A stretch of 10,947 bases of DNA from an uncultured Clostridia bacterium (GTDB lineage: Bacteria > Bacillota > Clostridia > TANB77 > CAG-508): positions 1-10,947 of the forward strand of contig CALYBF010000043.1 in assembly GCA_944393755.1 (NCBI GenBank), written 5' to 3'. This document shows, in pieces, positions 5,995 to 10,947 of the stretch. The notes below the pieces were generated by a model. That model was not told the origin of the DNA. It saw nothing but the letters and a program-made list of their open reading frames with translations, and made no database searches. Both the position numbers and the translations under genes were made by a program. The stretch's first letter is position 1. Every line of letters starts with the position of its first letter.

Positions 5995-7092
5995 TTACGT
6001 TTCTTCTATACCAAGTACATCAACATCATCTTCTTGTGATACACCAGTTACTCTAAAAACAAATGGTGGTAATAAAAATTCATTTTCGTATTTTCCATCT
6101 TCACATACCACGCCTAAATTTTCTATTATATCTATTGGAATAGCTTGTTCTTCCTTCTTTAATATTCTTTTATATAATACTGGTTTTTCCCCCTCTGATT
6201 CTCGATCTACTAAAACTCCACCAGATGTTCCAAATGATGTAAAACCTTCATAAATATTTTGAGCTCCAACAGTTTTATCTTTATTCACTCCTAAACCTAA
6301 TCTATATAACATTAAATCATATTTCCTTGGTGGTAATTTTTCTTGTGCCTCTATAAATCTCCTAATTATCTTAGCAATATCTATTACAATATCTGTAATC
6401 TTAAAAGAACTATCTACACTATTTAAGTAATTAGAAATTTCATCAAAATTTCCTCTCATTAATGAATTTATTAGAAAATAAAATTTAGGCTCTTTCATTT
6501 TATAAAATACAAGTGCATTTACTAATTCATCATTTAAGAAAATATCATGTTCATATAGACTCATTATTAAATAATTTTGAAGCCCTCTATCATAACCCGC
6601 TTCAGAGAAATCTAAATATGGTTCTTCATTATCTTCTCTTTTTCTCATAGCTAATTCTAATAATCTTTTAATTATTATATCTGGTTCTCTTAATGGCTTA
6701 TTATCTATTAATAATTGATTTATTGTTGAAATATTTGCTGTTTCATTTTCACCATTAGGTCCGTCTATTTTTATTTCTTTTTTTGACGTTGTTTCTAACG
6801 TTATACTAACATCAGAAGAATTTAAAGATTTTTCTTTTTCTGCTAATGCTAAATTAAGTTTGATTTTTTCTAATGCTTTATTAATTCCTTCATAATCAAA
6901 CTTTTTAAATGGTATTATTATATTTCTTCCATCTCTTGTATTAATTACAAAAATTCTTCTATTTTTACCTAAACCCATAAACCTTATCATAAAATCTTTT
7001 GAACTACAATATTTTAATTCTTCATTAACATTTGAATCATAAAATTGCTGGTCATCTGTAGTAAATTTACTTAAAAATGGTATTTTAAACAT
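5995..7092 (-). CDS. Protein with C-terminal ADP-ribosyltransferase-like domain, probably truncated
   Basis: The protein has 365 residues; GGAG lies 6 nt before the ATG. There is no signal peptide or TM segment, so it is cytoplasmic. The N-terminal 240 residues match nothing I recognise: a 'RRIFVINTRDGRNIIIPF' strand pair (45-62), a Lys/Glu helix (68-90) and a helical middle. The last third follows the R-S-E order of ADP-ribosyltransferase folds: LMLYRLG (R264), FTSFGTS (284-290, STS-like), then ENEFLLPPFVFRVTG with an ExE at 336-338. In that family Arg and Glu bind NAD and catalyse transfer; activity here is inferred only. The order is carD, terminator, then this gene, with no clear promoter of its own in the 40 nt between, so readthrough from carD is possible. 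Confidence 0.6.
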   Translation of the reverse strand: MFKIPFLSKFTTDDQQFYDSNVNEELKYCSSKDFMIRFMGLGKNRRIFVINTRDGRNIIIPFKKFDYEGINKALEKIKLNLALAEKEKSLNSSDVSITLETTSKKEIKIDGPNGENETANISTINQLLIDNKPLREPDIIIKRLLELAMRKREDNEEPYLDFSEAGYDRGLQNYLIMSLYEHDIFLNDELVNALVFYKMKEPKFYFLINSLMRGNFDEISNYLNSVDSSFKITDIVIDIAKIIRRFIEAQEKLPPRKYDLMLYRLGLGVNKDKTVGAQNIYEGFTSFGTSGGVLVDRESEGEKPVLYKRILKKEEQAIPIDIIENLGVVCEDGKYENEFLLPPFVFRVTGVSQEDDVDVLGIEET

Positions 7093-7129
7093 ATTTTTCT
7101 CCGTTCCTAATAATTACTTTTTATTTATA

Positions 7130-7159
7130 GAAAAATCGTATGATTTAAACTCATACGAT
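7130..7159 (-). terminator. carD terminator
   Basis: On the minus strand ATCGTATGA (7151-7159), a 7-nt loop and TCATACGAT (7135-7143) form a 9-bp stem followed by a short T run (7131-7134). It lies 10 nt after the carD stop and before the next minus-strand gene, so it would reduce transcription into that gene. Confidence 0.75.
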
Positions 7160-7169
7160 ATTATTCTTA

Positions 7170-7733
7170 TTATTCATCTGTTCCTGTTCCATCAAATGGA
7201 ATAAATTTATTAACAACACTTTCTGTTCCAATTTCATCTGCTCTAAACATTTTGTATGATGTGTTTATTTTATTTTCTACTAATTGTTCTACTTCTTCTT
7301 GTGATGCATGTTCTGCTAAAACTAATTCACTAATCATTATTTGTTTTGCATTATTTAACATCTTTTTCTCACCAGTAGATAAACCTTTTTCTTTTTGCTT
7401 AAAACTTAAATTTCTTACAACATCTGCAACTTCATAAATGTTTCCACTTTTCATTTTTTCCATATTGTCTCTATATCTTTTATTCCAATTTTTATCCATT
7501 GCAGTTTCATCTTGTTCTAGTACACCAATTACTTTATCTGCTGAACTTTTATCTATAATATTTCTTACACCTACTTCTTCTGCCTTAGCTGTCGGTACCA
7601 TAACCTTAACCTCACCTGGCATCTTCAATATGTAATAAGATTGTTTCTCCCCTAAAATATCTTTTTCTTCAATAGCATCTATAACACCTGCTCCGTGCAT
7701 AGGATATACTATCTTGTCGCCTATATTAAACAT
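7170..7733 (-). CDS. carD: CarD/CdnL-family transcriptional regulator
   Basis: The protein has 187 residues. The N-terminus (about 1-60) is the CarD_CdnL/TRCF RNA-polymerase interaction domain, starting FNIGDKIVYPMHGAGVI, with strands ending in MVPTAKAEEVGVR. The rest is an all-helical C-terminal domain (about 65-170). Proteins of this family bind the RNA polymerase beta subunit and stabilise open promoter complexes. The tail (FIPFDGTGTDE) is slightly longer than usual. AAAGGAG lies 9 nt from the ATG. A promoter at 7841-7869 and a terminator-like leader hairpin at 7782-7821 suggest its own regulation. Stop is TAA. Confidence 0.92.
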   Translation of the reverse strand: MFNIGDKIVYPMHGAGVIDAIEEKDILGEKQSYYILKMPGEVKVMVPTAKAEEVGVRNIIDKSSADKVIGVLEQDETAMDKNWNKRYRDNMEKMKSGNIYEVADVVRNLSFKQKEKGLSTGEKKMLNNAKQIMISELVLAEHASQEEVEQLVENKINTSYKMFRADEIGTESVVNKFIPFDGTGTDE

Positions 7734-7771
7734 ATAGTTCCACTCCTTTCAGCATAATATATATTTCGGTG

Positions 7772-7821
7772 AAAAAAAGATAATAAAGTTATGTCAAACT
7801 GTGGTTTAAAATAACTTTATT
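7772..7821 (-). promoter_or_regulatory. Terminator-like hairpin in the carD leader
   Basis: Perfect 11-bp arms AATAAAGTTAT (7782-7792) and ATAACTTTATT (7811-7821) enclose a second 4-bp stem AAAC/GTTT (7796-7799, 7804-7807). On the minus strand the structure is followed by ATC and seven Ts (7772-7778). It lies downstream of the predicted carD start site and 49 nt upstream of the ATG, so it would sit in the mRNA leader. The stem is AT-rich, so its strength is uncertain. Confidence 0.5.
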
Positions 7822-7840
7822 GGATTTTTTAACCATATTT

Positions 7841-7869
7841 ATTATACTACAAAAAAAGGCAAAAGTCAA
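7841..7869 (-). promoter_or_regulatory. carD promoter, overlapping the dut terminator
   Basis: On the minus strand TTGACT (7864-7869), a 17-nt spacer and a perfect TATAAT (7841-7846). The -35 falls in the loop of the hairpin at 7855-7876. The predicted leader is about 100 nt. Confidence 0.75.
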
Positions 7870-7876
7870 AGCCTTT
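7851..7876 (-). terminator. dut terminator
   Basis: On the minus strand AAAGGC (7871-7876), a 10-nt loop and GCCTTT (7855-7860) are followed by four more Ts (7851-7854), about 95 nt after the dut stop codon. The stem is only 6 bp, but this is the only GC-containing hairpin with a T tract in the gap. Confidence 0.6.
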
Positions 7877-7968
7877 ACCTTTTGTTTTTATGTATATTTT
7901 TCTTTGTTTTCCTTGGTACTCTAAGTATAAAACGTTTCAAAAACTTTTTTCAAAAAAATTTTTTAATA

Positions 7969-8430
7969 TTATTTACTAGTAGAACCAAAGCCACCCATTC
8001 TTTCTCCTTCAGCATTATCATCATCTGTAATTAAGTATTTTTGGAATACTCCTTGTCCTATTGCTTCACCTTTTTTTATAGTAATATCTTCATCTTTAAT
8101 ATTATAAAAAGCAAACATAATATGTCCATCATTATCTGGGTTTCCATAATAGTCTTTATCTATTACACCCACACTATTGGCTAAAATTAAGCCCTTTTTC
8201 TTTGGGTTTGAACTTCTATTATAAAGAAATAGAACTTCATCATCTTGCATATATGCTTTTAAACCTGTTTTAATAAGAGTTGGGTTCATACCTTTCTTAA
8301 AACTTGGAACTACAGTATCTTCTGCAGCCTCTATATCATATCCTGCTGAATATTTTGTTTTTCTAATTGGTAAATTAATTTCTTTATCTTCAAAACCTTT
8401 TGCGATTTCAAAACCTCTTAATCTTTCCAT
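7969..8430 (-). CDS. dut: dUTP diphosphatase (trimeric dUTPase)
   Basis: Hydrolyses dUTP to dUMP and pyrophosphate, keeping uracil out of DNA and supplying dUMP for dTMP synthesis. The 153 residues fit the trimeric family. All five motifs are visible: AGYDIEA (29-35), NRSSN (71-75), GVIDKDYYGN (88-97, whose Asp and Tyr contact the sugar and base), GEAIGQGVF (121-129) and RMGGFGST (144-151, the C-terminal arm that closes over the phosphates). GGAGGA lies 8 nt before the ATG. It is transcribed alone, divergent from feoA, with a terminator before carD. Stop is TAG. Confidence 0.95.
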   Translation of the reverse strand: MERLRGFEIAKGFEDKEINLPIRKTKYSAGYDIEAAEDTVVPSFKKGMNPTLIKTGLKAYMQDDEVLFLYNRSSNPKKKGLILANSVGVIDKDYYGNPDNDGHIMFAFYNIKDEDITIKKGEAIGQGVFQKYLITDDDNAEGERMGGFGSTSK

Positions 8431-8464
8431 TTATATCTTCCTCCTTTTCTATTTTACAAGTCCT

Positions 8465-8493
8465 ATTCTTTCATAGAAAAATAATTTTGTCAA
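8465..8493 (-). promoter_or_regulatory. dut promoter
   Basis: On the minus strand a perfect TTGACA (8488-8493) is followed 17 nt later by AAGAAT (8465-8470), matching the -10 consensus at 4 of 6 positions. Confidence 0.5.
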
Positions 8494-8520
8494 TAAGAAC
8501 ATTTTATTTTTCGACAAAAT
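8484..8520. promoter_or_regulatory. Inverted repeat shared by divergent dut and feoA promoters
   Basis: ATTTTGTC (8484-8491) and GACAAAAT (8513-8520) are perfect 8-bp arms 21 nt apart. One arm overlaps the dut -35 and the other abuts the feoA -10. It could be an operator for joint control, but the sequence does not look like a classic Fur box. Confidence 0.35.
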
Positions 8521-8525
8521 ATAAT
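8520..8525 (+). promoter_or_regulatory. feoA -10 box
   Basis: A perfect TATAAT lies 26 nt before the feoA ATG. No good -35 is found at 16-18 nt (best AGAACA at 18), so the promoter may be weak or activator-dependent. Confidence 0.45.
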
Positions 8526-8551
8526 ATATTAAGGAATTTAGGTGATTAAAT

Positions 8552-8782
8552 ATGGAAACTACTTTAGATAAATTACCATTAAACAAAAAAGGTATTATAA
8601 AGAAAATAGATGTTTTAGGAAGTACAAGAAGAAGATTATTAGATTTAGGTTTTATAAAAAATACAAATATAATTCCTGTATTAGATAGTTTTTCAAAAGG
8701 AGTTAGAGCATTTTATATAAGAGGAACTCTAATTGCTTTAAGAGATGAAGATTCTTCTTTAATTAAAGTTAGTTTTAAATAA
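8552..8782 (+). CDS. feoA: FeoA, ferrous iron transport accessory protein
   Basis: Small cytoplasmic SH3-like protein (76 residues, typical length) that works with FeoB in Fe(II) uptake. Family features seen: LPLNKKGIIKKI (8-19), then the RRRLLDLGFIKNTNI segment (26-40), the 'R-LxxLGxxxG' type core, and a final strand GTLIALRDEDSSLIKV (58-73) in place of the usual 'G...iaLr...a..I.V'. AGGTGA lies 7 nt before the ATG. It is first in an operon with feoB, 64 nt downstream, and there is no terminator between them. Confidence 0.92.
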   Translation: METTLDKLPLNKKGIIKKIDVLGSTRRRLLDLGFIKNTNIIPVLDSFSKGVRAFYIRGTLIALRDEDSSLIKVSFK

Positions 8783-8806
8783 TATTTGTAACTATTTTTT
8801 GTTATG

Positions 8807-8839
8807 CCTCATAAATTATATTATCTTATATTTGTGAGG
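8807..8839 (+). promoter_or_regulatory. Hairpin covering the feoB ribosome binding site
   Basis: CCTCATAAAT (8807-8816) pairs with ATTTGTGAGG (8830-8839) over 10 positions, with one U-G wobble and a 13-nt loop. The right arm holds the GAGG of the feoB Shine-Dalgarno, which sits 7 nt before the ATG at 8847, and the left arm supplies CCTC as an anti-Shine-Dalgarno. There is no T tract, so it is not a terminator. Translational control of feoB is inferred. Confidence 0.55.
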
Positions 8840-8846
8840 TGATTTT

Positions 8847-10947
8847 ATGGGACTTACAAATTCTTCTTGTGGTCTTTTTTTATTAACACATAATAATACT
8901 AAAAACAAATATAAAAATACACCTAATAAGAATTTTACAATTGCTCTTAGTGGTAATCCAAACGTTGGTAAATCTACTATTTTTAATAATTTAACAGGAA
9001 TGCACCAACATACTGGTAATTGGCCACGGAAAAACTGTTACAAATGCTACTGGTAGTTGTTCTTATAAGAATAATTCTTTTTTATTTGTAGATATTCCTG
9101 GTACCTATTCTATTATGTCTTATTCTGAAGAAGAAGACATTGCTCGTAATTATATTTGTTTTGAAAAACCAGACGCCACAGTTGTTGTTTTAGATGCTAC
9201 TTGTTTGGAAAGAAACTTAAATTTAGTTTTTCAAATAATGGAAATTACTAATAATATCATTGTCTGTGTTAATTTACTAGACGAAGCTAAAAAGAAAAAC
9301 ATTAAAATAGATTTAAAAGAGTTAGAAAAAAGACTTGGTATTCCTGTTGTTCGGAACAATTGCTAGAAAAAAGAAAAGTTTAGATAATTTAATGGATACA
9401 ATTTTAAAAGTTTGTGAAAAAGAAATTTTACCAAAACCAAACTTAGTAAAATACCCTATCTTCATTGAAAATGAAATAGAGGTAATTTCTAAAAAATTAG
9501 AAGATTTTAAAGTTCTTCCACCTAAACTTTTACGCTGGGTTTCATTAAAAATATTAGACGGTGAGGAGAAAATATTAAAATCAATTGAAGAACATTTTAA
9601 TATTTCTATTATTGATAATTCCACTCTACAAAATATAAGAAAAATGTCAATTGAGAAAATAAACTTAGGAAGAGAAAAACTTGAAGAAAATAAAAATAAA
9701 ACTTCAAATGAAAATAAAGAAAATTTTAAAGATATTATTGTTTCTTCAATTATAAATACTGCTGAGAAAATTTCTAGTTCTGTTTGTACATATGGAAATA
9801 CTAATTATTCTGCAAGAGATAGAAAAATAGATAAAATCTTAACTTCTAAAGTATTTGGGCTTCCTATTATGATTTTATTTTTAGGAATTATTTTTTGGAT
9901 AACTATTGTTGGAGCAAATTACCCTTCACAAGTATTGTTCACATTTTTTGCTTGGCTACAAGAAAAACTTATAATATGCGCAGAAGCAATAAATCTTCCA
10001 GATTGGCTTTCTAGTATGTTAATTTCTGGTATTTATCAGACTTTAACTTGGATAATCTCTGTAATGCTCCCTCCTATGGCTATATTTTTCCCTTTATTTA
10101 CTTTTCTAGAAGATTTAGGCTATCTTCCAAGAATAGCTTTTAATACTGACGGTTTTTTTAAGAAATGTTCGTGTTCAGGTAAACAAATGATTACTATGTG
10201 TATGGGCTTTGGTTGTAATAGTGCAGGTGTTACTGGTTGTAAAATTATTAATTCACCTAGAGAAAAATTAATTGCAATTCTAACTAATAATTTTGTACCT
10301 TGTAATGGTAGATTTCCATTTTTAATTACAATTGCTACTATTTTTATTGCTGGAACTATAAATGGAATAGGTGCTTCTATTGTTTCTACTTTAGCTGTTA
10401 TGTTTGTAATTATTTTAGGAATATTTTGTAGCCTTATTATTTCTAAAATACTATCTAAAACCATTTTAAAAGGTATGCCTTCTTCTTTTGTATTAGAACT
10501 ACCACCTTATAGAAAACCTCAATTTGGTAAAATTCTTATCCGTTCTATTTTTGACAGAACTTTATTTGTTTTAGGAAGAGCGATTAGTGTTGCAGCTCCT
10601 GCTGGTCTTGTTATCTGGCTTTTTGCAAACATTGGTATTAATGGTGAAAGCCTGCTTACATTGGTTGCAAATTTTCTGGATCCTTTTGCTAAAATACTTG
10701 GTTTAGATGGCTATATTTTAACTGCATTTATATTTGGTATTCCTGCAAATGAAATTGTGCTTCCTATTATTTTAATGTGTTATCTTGGCGGAAATTCTTT
10801 AGTTAATATAGAAGATAATTTCTCTATTGGGCAAATTCTGATTCAAAATAGTTGGAATATTCTTACTGCTATTAATGTTATGATTTTTACTTGTTTACAT
10901 TTTCCATGTGCTACTACTCTTCTTACAATAAAAAAAGAAACTGGAAG
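8847..10947 (+). pseudogene. feoB: FeoB ferrous iron transporter, two +1 frameshifts, 3' end outside window
   Basis: FeoB is the GTPase-coupled inner-membrane Fe(II) permease. Three consecutive frames join into one protein if an extra C is removed at 9027 (CCA-c-GGA) and at 9352 (GTT-c-GGA). The joined frame covers 699 residues and is still open at the edge. Corrected numbering: P-loop GNPNVGKST (36-44), HTGNWPGKT around the first shift, DIPG (82-85), NLLD (142-145), and the G5-type GTIAR at the second shift. A helical spacer follows, then the permease with GFGCN (453-457) and FVPCNGRFP (Cys485), the signature Cys-containing gate regions. These variants fit a clostridial FeoB subtype. As written, the first frame ends at TAG 9054-9056, leaving a 69-residue peptide. 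Start has GAGGTGA at 7 nt. Decay or sequencing error cannot be told apart here. Confidence 0.9.

Noticed and set aside
9024..9060. Programmed +1 frameshifting in feoB
   Set aside because: There is no slippery codon with a stop or rare codon at the shift points, and two such events in one gene would be needed.
10120..10464. Minus-strand frame of 114 codons
   Set aside because: It lies antisense within the permease part of feoB, where the plus strand carries conserved GFGCN and CNGRFP motifs.

Overview
The window is very AT-rich. It has strong Shine-Dalgarno sites (AGGAGG type), TTGACA/TATAAT-like promoters, standard stop codons and TGG for Trp, all of which point to a low-GC Bacillota, most likely an uncultured Clostridia-type organism. 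Species cannot be named from the sequence. No rRNA, tRNA or CRISPR array was seen.

Layout. (1) Positions 1-320 (minus) hold the N-terminal part of an Rpn/YhgA-like PD-(D/E)XK nuclease-type protein that runs off the left edge. An intergenic stretch follows, closed by a perfect 13-bp hairpin next to the leuS stop. (2) 657-3098 (minus) is a complete leucyl-tRNA synthetase. (3) 3211-5788 is an accessory cassette flanked by two direct repeats of about 175-185 bp. It contains an XRE-family regulator (minus) broken by a 47-bp hairpin-bearing insertion, and divergent promoters around a 17-bp palindrome. It also contains a two-gene membrane operon: a DUF6591-like single-pass protein with a duplicated extracytoplasmic domain, and a four-TM protein. 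The left repeat contains a dead C-terminal scrap of the four-TM gene plus the same bidirectional terminator. (4) 5767-7092 (minus) is a protein whose C-terminal third looks like an ADP-ribosyltransferase fold. It ends at a TAA followed by 75 more open codons in the same frame, consistent with a nonsense mutation. (5) 7170-7733 (minus) is a CarD-family RNA polymerase-binding regulator with its own promoter and a terminator-like leader hairpin. (6) 7969-8430 (minus) is a trimeric dUTPase. (7) 8552-10947 (plus) is feoA-feoB for ferrous iron uptake. feoB carries two +1 frameshifts, each an extra C before a GGA Gly codon, and runs off the right edge.

How the parts relate. leuS, carD, dut and feoAB are housekeeping genes with separate promoters. 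The accessory part is the XRE/membrane cassette, where regulator, palindrome and target operon form a self-contained unit that would be deleted by recombination between its flanking repeats. The number of broken genes (XRE insertion, ART-protein stop, feoB frameshifts, gene scrap) is high for such a short window. It may reflect real decay or assembly errors, which the sequence alone cannot separate.
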